This document shows, piece after piece, positions 27,038 through 35,682 of a stretch of 64,000 nucleotides of DNA. The stretch's first letter is position 1, and every line of letters starts with the position of its first letter. The stretch spans positions 1 through 64,000 of the forward strand of contig JAABSP010000009.1 of NCBI GenBank assembly GCA_011390345.1. The letters are read 5' to 3'. The notes beneath the pieces were generated by a model. The model was not told where the DNA came from, did no database searches, and saw only the letters and a program-made list of their open reading frames with translations. Made by a program: the position numbers and the translations under genes. The DNA is from Desulfobacteraceae bacterium. GTDB taxonomy: Bacteria; Desulfobacterota; Desulfobacteria; Desulfobacterales; JAABSP01.

Positions 27038-27532
27038 CTATTCGCCGTCCGATTCAGCCATCCCGTCCGGAGGGATCTCGCCGTCCGTAAAGAATATAAG
27101 ATCGCATGCACCCTCTTCAATGGAAAGCCGTGTGACGGCAAGGGGAGGTCTTTCCTGTTTCTCTGCTTCGATCTCATCCGAGGAGACGATCTGGGGAGCA
27201 TTGACATTGAAGATGATCCGCTTTCCGGATAGCCGGGGCAGAAGATTTCCGCAGATCACATTGATCAGCTCCTTCAAGGCATCCTGCTGCTGATCCTGGG
27301 TGGTCTCCTCGTCAATGCCGAGCATATTGCCGGCCAGTTCCGGCAGAATGTCCGGGGAGACCGCCAGAAAGAGGCGTCCCTCAAAGTCGCCGCCAAAGGT
27401 GACGCTGGCAATCATTGCGTCGGAATAGTTCATATCCCCCCGCTCCTCTTCTCTGAAGGAGAACATGAATGCAAGCCGCTCCAGCACATCCTCCGTCACC
27501 TGGTAGATCGTCTCCTTGATCTGATCTGTCAT
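27038..27532 (-). CDS. cheX: CheX/CheC-family CheY-phosphate phosphatase
   Basis: A 164-residue protein with the CheX pattern: the acidic/amide motif ELINVICGN (Glu and Asn three apart, the phosphatase pair) in KELINVICGNLLPRLSG, and a beta strand VTFGGDFEGRLFLAVS before it. Such proteins dephosphorylate CheY and, in CheC, bind CheD. Only one E-x2-N motif is seen, as in CheX. The start follows GGGGAGGAAATC and overlaps the preceding receiver stop by four bases. The C-terminal 25 residues are acidic. Confidence 0.85.
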   Translation of the reverse strand: MTDQIKETIYQVTEDVLERLAFMFSFREEERGDMNYSDAMIASVTFGGDFEGRLFLAVSPDILPELAGNMLGIDEETTQDQQQDALKELINVICGNLLPRLSGKRIIFNVNAPQIVSSDEIEAEKQERPPLAVTRLSIEEGACDLIFFTDGEIPPDGMAESDGE

Positions 27533-27903
27533 GATTTCCTCCCCATGATCTTTTGTATGGTATCCCGTATCTTTTCCGGTGAAAAGGGCTTTTGTATAAA
27601 CGCGGCCCCCATCTCTTCCAGTTGCTCCCATCGGGTCTCGCTGCCCTCTGTGGAGATGACCAGAATCGGTATCGAAGCGGTCTCATCCGCTGCCTTCATC
27701 CGGCGGATCATCTCCACGCCATCCATAACCGGCATATTGATGTCTGCCACCACCAGGTCCACCGGATGCGAGGACAACTGCGCAAGCCCCTGCTGCCCGT
27801 TTTCAGCCTCAAATACATCCCCGATCTCTAAGCCCGTCATGCGAAATGATTTCAACACCATAGCCCGCATAACCGCACTGTCGTCGACGATAAGAATGTC
27901 CAT
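27529..27903 (-). CDS. single-domain response regulator (receiver), paired with CheX
   Basis: A 124-residue receiver: ILIVDDSAVMRAM, Asp in LVVADINMPVMDG, Thr in LVISTEGSE, Lys in FIQKPFSPEKI. It overlaps cheX by four bases (ATGA), a natural receiver-phosphatase pair. Paralogue of the receiver at 26086-26460. The HDOD gene ends 39 bases upstream. Confidence 0.9.
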   Translation of the reverse strand: MDILIVDDSAVMRAMVLKSFRMTGLEIGDVFEAENGQQGLAQLSSHPVDLVVADINMPVMDGVEMIRRMKAADETASIPILVISTEGSETRWEQLEEMGAAFIQKPFSPEKIRDTIQKIMGRKS

Positions 27904-27942
27904 GCGATTAAAGACCTCTTTTCCTATATGAACAAAAAAAGT

Positions 27943-28788
27943 TTACAGTGACGCCCTTAAGAGTTCGGGCAGATCCTTGATCCATTGTAGCGTATGGCTT
28001 GCCACCAGTTCAAGATGTCTTGTTGTCACCTTCAGCCGTTCCAGGGCCGCGGGAGAACTTTTATACTGCAATCCCTCCTGCCCCACACCGATGCCGATGC
28101 TCAGGCAGAGGACATTGGCCACATGAAGGATATCCGCGACCGGGCTTCCCGGCTCGGCCGCATCCGGATCATGGCTCCAGCGGACAGCCCGCAGGATCTC
28201 TCCGGAAAAGCCCCAGCAGCGCAGCATATGCTCTCCCAGTTGCGTCTGGTCCACCCCCAGCACCCGCCGCTCCGCGATTTCAAAAGAGAGGCCGTTTTGG
28301 GTCATGCTCTGGATCTTTTCCAGATACCTCTCCACATAATCTCCCAGCACCAGCTTTCCCACATCATGGAGAAGCCCGGCCATAAATTCGATCTCATGCT
28401 CTTTCCGGCCCGCGATCTTCCCGATCTCCTCCGCGGCCACCGCCACACCCATGGCATGGAACCAAAGCTCCCCGGCTTCCAGATGATAGCCGGAGACGGG
28501 CCGGTTCATCAGCTTCCGCAGGGATGCGGCCAGGCAGACCTCAAAAAAAGTACGCGGACCCAGTCGTTTTTCAGCCTCGGCCAACGAGTTGATGCCCTTC
28601 TCCCGGTTGAAATAGCCCCAGTTGGAAAGCCCTAAAATCCCCTGGACAAGCTCCGGATCGGCCATTCTCTCCACTGCACCGGCATCGATGGTTTCAGGGG
28701 AGAGCGGGAGTGGAAGGGACTTCAATCTGCTGCTGCAGAACCGCTCGGCCTCGAGTTTGATCTCTTCCCAACGATTGTTCTTCTTCAT
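27943..28788 (-). CDS. HDOD-domain protein
   Basis: A 281-residue soluble protein of the HDOD family, which is related to HD phosphohydrolases. The middle contains MAGLLHDVGKLVLGDY, so the HD pair and the following Lys are kept, then HMLRCWGFSGEILRAVRWSH. In many HDOD proteins the metal site is lost and they act as signalling scaffolds; here some metal ligands survive, so activity is open. The start at 28788 comes one base after the preceding MCP stop, with GGAG ten bases upstream, within the MCP end. It is thus translationally coupled to the receptor. Confidence 0.85.
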   Translation of the reverse strand: MKKNNRWEEIKLEAERFCSSRLKSLPLPLSPETIDAGAVERMADPELVQGILGLSNWGYFNREKGINSLAEAEKRLGPRTFFEVCLAASLRKLMNRPVSGYHLEAGELWFHAMGVAVAAEEIGKIAGRKEHEIEFMAGLLHDVGKLVLGDYVERYLEKIQSMTQNGLSFEIAERRVLGVDQTQLGEHMLRCWGFSGEILRAVRWSHDPDAAEPGSPVADILHVANVLCLSIGIGVGQEGLQYKSSPAALERLKVTTRHLELVASHTLQWIKDLPELLRASL

Positions 28789-28789
28789 T

Positions 28790-30262
28790 TCAATCTCCGG
28801 ATCCGGTTCCCGGCAGGGCGCGGACGGATCGTTTCTCCCGCTCCTTCCTGGTATGACCATCGGCCGGGAGAAGCGGTTTTCGGTTCCAGTCATCATCTAC
28901 TGCAGGGGTACCGGAGCCTTCCCCTCTATTGCCGCCGCGAATGAGACTAGTCAGCATGGATACATGGGACTTCATGTTCCCCAACTGTCCGTTGATCTCC
29001 TCCAGAGCCCCGGCCACCTCCTCGGTGCTGGCCATGTTGTCCTGAGTGACCTGATCGATCTGGGTCATGGCCTGACTCACCTGGTTGATCCCCTGGGTCT
29101 GCTCTTCGGATGCCGCGGTGATTTCATTCAAGAGGGACTCCACCTTTGCCGACCCCTCACGAACATTCTCAAAGGCCTCGTTGGCCTTGAAGACAAGGGT
29201 TCTGCCGCTTTTGATCCCCTCGATGGAGGTCTCGATAAGGCCCGTGGTATTCTTTGCGGCCTGGCTCGACCGCATGGCCAGGTTCCGCACCTCATCGGCC
29301 ACGACCGCAAAACCGGCTCCCACCTCCCCGGCCCGGGCCGCCTCGACCGCGGCGTTCAGGGCCAGCAGATTCGTCTGGAATGCGATCTCCTCGATAGTTT
29401 TGATGACCTTCCGGCTCTCCTCACCGGTATTGGAGATGCTCTCCATGGAGCGGGTCAGTTCCACCATCGATGCGGCAGCATCCTCTACCACCTTTGCAGT
29501 CTCTGTCATCAGATCGTTTGCATGGCGAAGATTTTGAGCATTCTGCCGGATCATCGAGGACATCTGCTCGAGTGAGGAGGAGGTCTCCTGCACCGCTGCG
29601 GCCTGTTGAGAGGCCCCCTCGGCAAGCTCCCGGCTGGTGACGGAAACCCGGCCCACCGCATCGTTTACATCATCTCCGACAGCATCGAGCCCCCGGGAGA
29701 CGGCCGCGATGGGACGAACGATAAACCAGTGGACTATCAGCAGAAAGAGGGCCACCAGCAGAACGCTCATCAGTACCACTTTGACGGCCATAAAGAGCAT
29801 AAGATCATTCAGCTTCTCATTCATAAACCGTTCGGTAAAGAGGGTCTCCACCGATCCGATGATCTTGTCTCCGTATTCCACCGATCTTTTCATGGAGACG
29901 TAATCCCCCGAGATCTCCTGTTTGGACCGCAGCAGATCTTCCCACCCCTCGCCCCGATGCATGGTGGCAAAAATGGTCTTTCCGTCCGATTCCCGGACCA
30001 CCACTCCGAAAAGGGTCTTTTCGATCATCTCCTGTTCGATGAGTTTGTGGATCTGGTTTTCATCCAGAAACCAGAGAGGCTTCTCCAGTCCGTTGGCCAG
30101 GCGTTGGGTAATGGGCTTGACTGTCCCCTGAAAATTGGCCCGGAGCTGCCGTTTTTCCCGATTGTAATCGATGAGATTGGAGAGTGCAGATACGGTAATC
30201 GCTATGATCACCATGATCAGCGAGAGCTTTCCCATCTTCTTTCCTACCGTCTCCTGGCGCAT
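28790..30262 (-). CDS. methyl-accepting chemotaxis protein
   Basis: A 490-residue membrane receptor: helix 1 near residues 13-30 ([18 protein letters not shown]), a small periplasmic domain of about 125 residues ([18 protein letters not shown], typical of a small sensor fold), helix 2 near 158-180, and a canonical signalling domain with [20 protein letters not shown] and [18 protein letters not shown]. It has the DEVRN region and Gln/Glu residues that CheD, CheR and CheB could modify. It lies between CheD paralogue 3 and HDOD, unlike the other membrane MCP, which is with CheW. Ligand unknown. Confidence 0.92.
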   Translation of the reverse strand: MRQETVGKKMGKLSLIMVIIAITVSALSNLIDYNREKRQLRANFQGTVKPITQRLANGLEKPLWFLDENQIHKLIEQEMIEKTLFGVVVRESDGKTIFATMHRGEGWEDLLRSKQEISGDYVSMKRSVEYGDKIIGSVETLFTERFMNEKLNDLMLFMAVKVVLMSVLLVALFLLIVHWFIVRPIAAVSRGLDAVGDDVNDAVGRVSVTSRELAEGASQQAAAVQETSSSLEQMSSMIRQNAQNLRHANDLMTETAKVVEDAAASMVELTRSMESISNTGEESRKVIKTIEEIAFQTNLLALNAAVEAARAGEVGAGFAVVADEVRNLAMRSSQAAKNTTGLIETSIEGIKSGRTLVFKANEAFENVREGSAKVESLLNEITAASEEQTQGINQVSQAMTQIDQVTQDNMASTEEVAGALEEINGQLGNMKSHVSMLTSLIRGGNRGEGSGTPAVDDDWNRKPLLPADGHTRKEREKRSVRALPGTGSGD

Positions 30263-30274
30263 TGCATCTCCTTG

Positions 30275-30748
30275 TCAGATCTCCCTTTTGACGCCGCCGC
30301 TGGAAATGATCGTCTGCCCTGTTGAAAGGTCGAAATGAACTGTTCGGCTCGCTGTTCCGCCGATTTCCTCGGCATCCAGCAGCACATTGTTTTTCCATAA
30401 GAGTTTTTTTAAAACCGTATGATTCCGTTCTCCGATTTTAAACATCTGATCGTTGCCCAGAGGTCGGCCGCACCCCACAGCTTTTACCACCAGCCTCGAT
30501 TTCTGAGCCCCCATATTGTAAAGGGACTTGAAGAGAAGCGGAACGCCTTTGTCCACGAACATGAATGGGTTATCCCGAGCCTTTTCCGGGTTGATGTTGG
30601 ACAGGGGCAGCATGGCATGGAGCAGCCCCCCCACCCGGATAACCGGATCATAGACCATCAGCCCCAGACAACTGCCCAGAGCATGGGTTACCAGCGTATC
30701 CTCCTTCTCGCCAACCTTCATATCCCCCACATAAACCACAAGTCTCAT
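30275..30748 (-). CDS. cheD: CheD paralogue 3, the copy with the catalytic Cys
   Basis: A 157-residue CheD with a complete active site: Thr21, Cys27 (HALGSCLGLMVYDP) and His (LLHAMLPLS). It should deamidate receptor glutamines to glutamates. It is the only one of the three CheD copies in the cluster to keep the Cys. It starts 25 bases after cheR and is followed by an MCP, its probable substrate. Close paralogue of the copy at 26511-26963. Confidence 0.92.
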   Translation of the reverse strand: MRLVVYVGDMKVGEKEDTLVTHALGSCLGLMVYDPVIRVGGLLHAMLPLSNINPEKARDNPFMFVDKGVPLLFKSLYNMGAQKSRLVVKAVGCGRPLGNDQMFKIGERNHTVLKKLLWKNNVLLDAEEIGGTASRTVHFDLSTGQTIISSGGVKREI

Positions 30749-30773
30749 TTCAAACCGGTAATCTTTTCAGATA

Positions 30774-31589
30774 TCATTTTCGGTAAATGGCCGGACGGAC
30801 ATAATGAAACTTGTGCGTGATGGCCGAAAGCCCTTCGGAGTGTCCTACGAAGAGATAGCCGCCCGGTCCTATATACTCCCACAATCGATTGATCAAGCGC
30901 TGCTGTGTGGCTCTGTTGAAATAGATCATGACATTCCGGCAGAAGATCACATCAAAGGGCCCCTTCATCGGCCACGGGTCCATCAGATTTAGCCGGGCAA
31001 AGCGCACCATCGCGCGGATGTTTTTCTGCACCTCGTATACTTTTGGGCCGGGGCTGTTGACTCTCCAGAAGTACTTCTGGAGATAGGGGGGAGGGATCTC
31101 CTGAACCACATCCTGGGAATAGAGGCCGCTTTTGGCCCGATCTATCATCCTTGAAGAGATATCGGTTGCCAGGATCTTCACATCCTTCCGATCGATATCC
31201 CGGATGTTCTCCCGGAGGAGAATGGACAGAGAAAAAGGCTCCTCTCCTGAGGAACAGGCCGCGGTCCAGAAGCGCATCCGATGCCGATGGATATCCGGCA
31301 GGATCTGATCCCGCAGAAAGTCGAAATGGGCCGGTTCCCGGAAAAAGCTGGTCTTGTTGGTGGTGATCACATCCACCATCATCCCCAGCTCCGCGCCCCC
31401 CCTGTCGCTTTCAATGTATTTGATATAGGCGTCGAAGCTCTCCATGCCCATGGCCCGCAGCCGTTTCATCAGCCGGGCCCGCACCAGAGCCTCCTTCCCC
31501 TCCTTTAGGTGGATGCCGCAGAGGTCATGGACCAGTTGGCTCACCTTCCGGAACTGCTTCTCCGTCAACTCAGCCAACAAAAGGCTCAT
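30774..31589 (-). CDS. cheR: chemotaxis protein methyltransferase CheR
   Basis: A 271-residue S-adenosylmethionine-dependent methylase of MCP glutamates. N-terminal helical domain (LTEKQFRKVSQLVHDLCGI), then the SAM-binding WTAACSSGEEPFSLSIL, the ILATDISSRMIDRAKSGLY acidic loop and FDVIFCRNVMIYF, all as in CheR. The start at 31589 lies inside the cheA 3' end (20-base overlap); an upstream in-frame extension is not favoured because it would replace the normal N-terminus. Complete. Confidence 0.94.
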   Translation of the reverse strand: MSLLLAELTEKQFRKVSQLVHDLCGIHLKEGKEALVRARLMKRLRAMGMESFDAYIKYIESDRGGAELGMMVDVITTNKTSFFREPAHFDFLRDQILPDIHRHRMRFWTAACSSGEEPFSLSILLRENIRDIDRKDVKILATDISSRMIDRAKSGLYSQDVVQEIPPPYLQKYFWRVNSPGPKVYEVQKNIRAMVRFARLNLMDPWPMKGPFDVIFCRNVMIYFNRATQQRLINRLWEYIGPGGYLFVGHSEGLSAITHKFHYVRPAIYRK

Positions 31590-33891
31590 GCTGCTGCGCC
31601 GCCCCTCTCTTTTTCTCGTTGGCCATCCGGACCAGTCCACCCACATCGAGGATGAGGCCCACCCGGCCGTTGGGCATGATCGCACTGCCTGAAATCCCGG
31701 GGATATCCCCCAGCGCCTCCCCAAGGGTCTTTATGACGATCTGCTGGCTGCCGATCAGTTCGTCCACCATCAGCCCCGCGTGCCGGTCATCATCTTCCAC
31801 CACCACCACGATGGCTTTGGTATAGTCGGTCTCCGCGCCCTTGATGCCGAAAAGCTCCCCTAAGCGGAAGAGGGGAATGAGCCGGCCCTGGAGCTTGAGC
31901 ATCTCTCCCCGTCGGAAGACGGTGTTCATATCCGACTTTTCCGGCTGAACCGAACGGACAATAGAGACCGTCGGGATCACATATTTCTGATCCCGCAGCC
32001 GGACCACCATGCCGTCGATGATGGCCAAAGTCAACGGCAGGCTCATCTTGAAGACGCATCCCCTGTCCGGCTTGGAGTGGATCTCCACATTCCCCCGAAG
32101 AGATTCGATGTTGGTCTTGACCACATCCATGCCCACCCCCCGGCCCGAGACCTCGGAGATGGTTGCGGCCGTGGAGAAGCCCGGCTCAAAGATCAGGTTG
32201 TAGATCTCCCGGTCAGTCAGGGCCTCGCCGTCCGCGATCAGCCCCCGAGCCTCGGCCTTTGCGATGATACCCTCTCTGTCCAGCCCTTTCCCGTCATCCC
32301 GGATCTCCACCACCACATTGCCGGCCGAATGGTATGCGTCCAGTTGAATGGTTCCGTTGACCGGCTTGCCGGCCCGCTCCCGTTCCGTGGGGGACTCGAT
32401 GCCATGATCCACGGCATTGCGCACCATATGGACCAGGGGGTCGTTGATGATGTCCACCATGTTCCGGTCGATCTCCGTATCCTCCCCTTCGGTGAAAAAG
32501 GTGATATTCTTGCCGGCCTTTCTGGAGAGATCCCGCACCAGCCGGGCCATCTTCTGAAATGTGGTCTTCAAGGGGATCATCCGCATGGACATCGACATTC
32601 CCTGCAGCTCCCGGACGATCTTTCCGCTCTGGCCGACCTTTTTGAAGAGTTCATGGTTCTGCCCATCGGTCACCACCTCGTCCTGGGCCACCATGGAATG
32701 CGCCACCACCAGCTCCCCCACCATGTCGATAAACCGGTCCAGCCTGTCCACCGGAACCCGGATGGAGGACTCCACATACCCTTTGGAGGTGTCGCGGGAG
32801 GTCGTCTTATTCTCGTCGGCCTCCTCCTTTTTCTTTTTGTCGGATACGGCCGCATCAGCATGGGACACCGGCTCTTCTGAAGGGGAGGCTTCCGTCTCCG
32901 GTTCCCTGTTTTCCGCAGAAGGGGTTTCCGCAGAAGGAGTTTCCACAGAAGGGGTTTCCGGGCCGGCCGCCTCGGGATGATCCAGAAGGCCGATCAGCTC
33001 ATCATACTCCTCAAAGATCAGAAAGGGCTTACCGTTGATCGCCCCCTGGGCCGTTGCCAGCAGATCTTTCAAGAGATCGATGGATCGCAGTGCAAGATCG
33101 GCATAGCCCCCGCCGTACCGGATCTCCCTGTCCCGCACCTGGCTCAGCAGAGACTCTGCCCGATGGGCCAGATCGGAGATCGGCTTGAGTTCGAGGAAGC
33201 CGGAGGTTCCCTTGATGGTATGGAATGCCCGAAAGACGGTACTGACCGCATCCATATCCTCTGGATTCTCCTCCAGAGCCAGCAGGGCCTCTTCCGCGCC
33301 GCTGATCAGGTCAGCGCTTTCGGTGAGAAATGCCTCCATCAGATCCAGATCTGCAGATTCCGGCAACGGAAACTCCCGGGGGCCCGAAGAGGCCGATTCT
33401 TCGGCTTTGGGCTCTGCATCATCTGCTTTGAGTTCGAAAGCAGGCCCGGGCATCGCTTCTGTTTCCGGCTCCGGCTCCGGCTCTGCTGCCGGTTCGGTTT
33501 CAAGCGCTGTATCCGCTATATCTGTTCCGGTTCCGCGGTCATCGGAGGCCTGGCCCGGACGCCCTTCCACCTTCTCATCATCATCAAGGGCATTCAGGGC
33601 ATTTTCAATCCCTTTCCCGATCTCCGACAGCTCGGATTCAATCCCGGAAGAGGAGACAGAAGGGGTCTTCAGCGCACCGATCCTTTCCAGCGCCGAGTCT
33701 ACACTCCTTTTGCAGTTGGGGGTGATGGTTTCATCTTCAACAACCATCTGCAAAAAGGTCTCCAGTTGGGACAGCTCCGAGAGATCCTCCGCATCCATTC
33801 CGATCAGAAGCGCGGCCGCATCATTTAAAGATGTCCTTGTATTTGGTTTCGGCAAAAGTCCCTCCGATTCTACCGTGCAGGATTCGACCAT
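31570..33891 (-). CDS. cheA: chemotaxis histidine kinase CheA with a long N-terminal extension
   Basis: A 773-residue CheA. Residues 1-110 are a helical region I do not recognise; 110-175 is acidic, Pro/Glu-rich linker. Then Hpt with the phosphorylated His224 (FRAFHTIKGTSGFL), a linker of EEETP-like repeats, dimerisation and ATPase domains (MVRNAVDHGIESP N box; EIRDDGKG; GRGVGMDVVKTNI) and a CheW-like regulatory domain to the end. No CheY-binding P2 domain is seen in the linker. The ATG at 33891 lacks a ribosome site; a TTG at 33855 has GGAGG five bases before it and may be the real start, which would remove 12 residues. cheR overlaps the end. Confidence 0.94.
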   Translation of the reverse strand: MVESCTVESEGLLPKPNTRTSLNDAAALLIGMDAEDLSELSQLETFLQMVVEDETITPNCKRSVDSALERIGALKTPSVSSSGIESELSEIGKGIENALNALDDDEKVEGRPGQASDDRGTGTDIADTALETEPAAEPEPEPETEAMPGPAFELKADDAEPKAEESASSGPREFPLPESADLDLMEAFLTESADLISGAEEALLALEENPEDMDAVSTVFRAFHTIKGTSGFLELKPISDLAHRAESLLSQVRDREIRYGGGYADLALRSIDLLKDLLATAQGAINGKPFLIFEEYDELIGLLDHPEAAGPETPSVETPSAETPSAENREPETEASPSEEPVSHADAAVSDKKKKEEADENKTTSRDTSKGYVESSIRVPVDRLDRFIDMVGELVVAHSMVAQDEVVTDGQNHELFKKVGQSGKIVRELQGMSMSMRMIPLKTTFQKMARLVRDLSRKAGKNITFFTEGEDTEIDRNMVDIINDPLVHMVRNAVDHGIESPTERERAGKPVNGTIQLDAYHSAGNVVVEIRDDGKGLDREGIIAKAEARGLIADGEALTDREIYNLIFEPGFSTAATISEVSGRGVGMDVVKTNIESLRGNVEIHSKPDRGCVFKMSLPLTLAIIDGMVVRLRDQKYVIPTVSIVRSVQPEKSDMNTVFRRGEMLKLQGRLIPLFRLGELFGIKGAETDYTKAIVVVVEDDDRHAGLMVDELIGSQQIVIKTLGEALGDIPGISGSAIMPNGRVGLILDVGGLVRMANEKKRGAAQQHEPFVG

Positions 33892-34056
33892 ACGGCCAAA
33901 TGGGTTTTCATACCCTTATCATATCTACTTTTTTAATTGAATTTTCCAATATCGAGCAACCCTTTTTTCCCAAACAGGCCCGAGAGTATAAATCGATCTG
34001 ACAGATCAATCACCCCGGGAAGGCATCCTCCGGCGGAAAAAGGGTCGGAGAAAGGA

Positions 34057-35451
34057 TCAGGAGGTGAGATTAGGGATCATGGTGCGCAAGAAGTTCTTGT
34101 CATCTTCGTCGATCTTCCGGAGCCCCTCCATCAGCAGGTGCATGAAATCGCCCAGCTCCGGCGCCTCCATCTCTTCAGGAGAGAGCCCCGGAATGAACTT
34201 GAACCGCCCTTCCTTCATTTTCAAAAGCTCGAAAAAAGCCTCCTCCCCTTCCCTTTCCCGATACTTGGCCCGGATCAGCTCCCCCTCCCGAAACGATAGA
34301 TAGGCCGAATCCCGGGGAAATTTCAGGGTCAGCACCCCGGTCTTCTGGTTGACGTTCAGGGTCTGAAAAAGCTCGGCCGGCGGCATTTCCGAAAGCTTTC
34401 CGGTCATTCCCGAGGCAAATTCTTCGGAACGGGCCATATTGATTTCGGCCATCCGGCGGGCCAGCAGCCGGGTGAAGTTGAGCTGGAGCATGGGCATCTC
34501 ATTCAAGATCTTCTTGAAATCGGACGCGCTGATATAGAGCACCGTCACCGGCTCCACCACCTTGATGGTCGCACCCACAGGGTCCCCGCTCAGAAGGCTC
34601 ATCTCGCCGAAGACCTCTCCGCTGTCCATGAACGCAATGGACATGCCGTCGTCGCTGACCACCTCCACCCGCCCCGATACGAGGATGAAAAGGCTCCGGC
34701 CCGGCTCCCCCTTGCGTAAGATAATGTCTCCCTCCTCATACTTGTCAAGTCTCAAAAAGGAGACCAGGTCCCGGATATTGTCCTCGGTCAGGTTTTTGAA
34801 GATGGAAAATCCGCTGAGCAGACGCACCACCGCCTTGATATAGTTGTCGGTCCCGGGCCGGATATCGGCCAGTTCCTCTTTTTCCTTTTTCTCTTTGTAC
34901 TTGAAGGTGATCCGGCCCGTACATCCGCTGCAGTAAAAGGAGGGGTTGCTCCCGCCCGTTGCCTTCTGCCCCTTGCCGTGCAGAATCCGAACCACATCCT
35001 TTGCCAGAATCAGACAGGGGGCTTTGGTCTTGGGAACACGAAAGATCCTGCCCACAAGCTGGAATTCATCGCTCAGCGCATACAGGGGACAACTCTCATC
35101 CTTGGTGATCTTGAAGATCGGGGGGCTGTCACCGGTATCCGGGGACGGGGAAGCCGCAGCCGCCGGCTTCTCCCCATCTGACGGGGCTTCACTCTCGGAT
35201 GTTCTCTTCTCCTCGGTGCTGCTGCGCATTTCATCCTGTAAGGCTTGAATCTCCTTTCCCACAGAATGGTCTTCTTTGCCGGATATTTTCGGGCCTGCCG
35301 CCGGTTTTTCCGCGGCCCGAGGTGCAGATTTCTGGGCCAGGGCTCTGAAGATGTTCCCGCATTCAGAGCAGCGAATCTTTGCCCCGGGCTTTTTCAGCCG
35401 GGTTTCATCGATTTCAAAGGATGTTTCACATCTGTCGCACCGCACATTCAT
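34057..35451 (-). CDS. zinc-ribbon, cyclic-nucleotide-binding, DUF4388-like protein
   Basis: A 464-residue protein with an MJ0042-type zinc ribbon (MNVRCDRCETSFEIDETRL ... IRCSECGNIF, residues 1-37), an acidic/Ala-Pro linker, a middle region with a second CxxC (FYCSGCTG near 180), a cyclic-nucleotide-binding domain (residues about 215-330: KYEEGDIILRKGEPGRSLFI, GEVFGEMSLLSGDPVGATIK), and a C-terminal DUF4388/PATAN-like domain (GKLSEMPPAELFQTLNVNQK). The PBC-type GEMSLLSG motif is present, so it may bind cAMP, cGMP or another cyclic nucleotide. It begins the leftward run before cheA, 165 bases apart. Probably a signal input or output for the chemosensory cluster. Confidence 0.8.
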   Translation of the reverse strand: MNVRCDRCETSFEIDETRLKKPGAKIRCSECGNIFRALAQKSAPRAAEKPAAGPKISGKEDHSVGKEIQALQDEMRSSTEEKRTSESEAPSDGEKPAAAASPSPDTGDSPPIFKITKDESCPLYALSDEFQLVGRIFRVPKTKAPCLILAKDVVRILHGKGQKATGGSNPSFYCSGCTGRITFKYKEKKEKEELADIRPGTDNYIKAVVRLLSGFSIFKNLTEDNIRDLVSFLRLDKYEEGDIILRKGEPGRSLFILVSGRVEVVSDDGMSIAFMDSGEVFGEMSLLSGDPVGATIKVVEPVTVLYISASDFKKILNEMPMLQLNFTRLLARRMAEINMARSEEFASGMTGKLSEMPPAELFQTLNVNQKTGVLTLKFPRDSAYLSFREGELIRAKYREREGEEAFFELLKMKEGRFKFIPGLSPEEMEAPELGDFMHLLMEGLRKIDEDDKNFLRTMIPNLTS

Positions 35452-35682
35452 GGCAAGACCCTTATGGTTTGATCACAGACGGACTGTAATGTAATATGCA
35501 CGATTGCCCCGCTGCAGCAGGATCATCTGAGAATCGCTCTTCGAATCTTTCCTTTTTTTCCAACTGGCATCTTTGGCATTGGCAATTTCAATGTTATACT
35601 CTATAATAACCCGCTTACGTCCGGTTATAAAACATTTATGTTTTTTTTGAAACTCAAATTTTTAAACTTTCTAGCATATACC

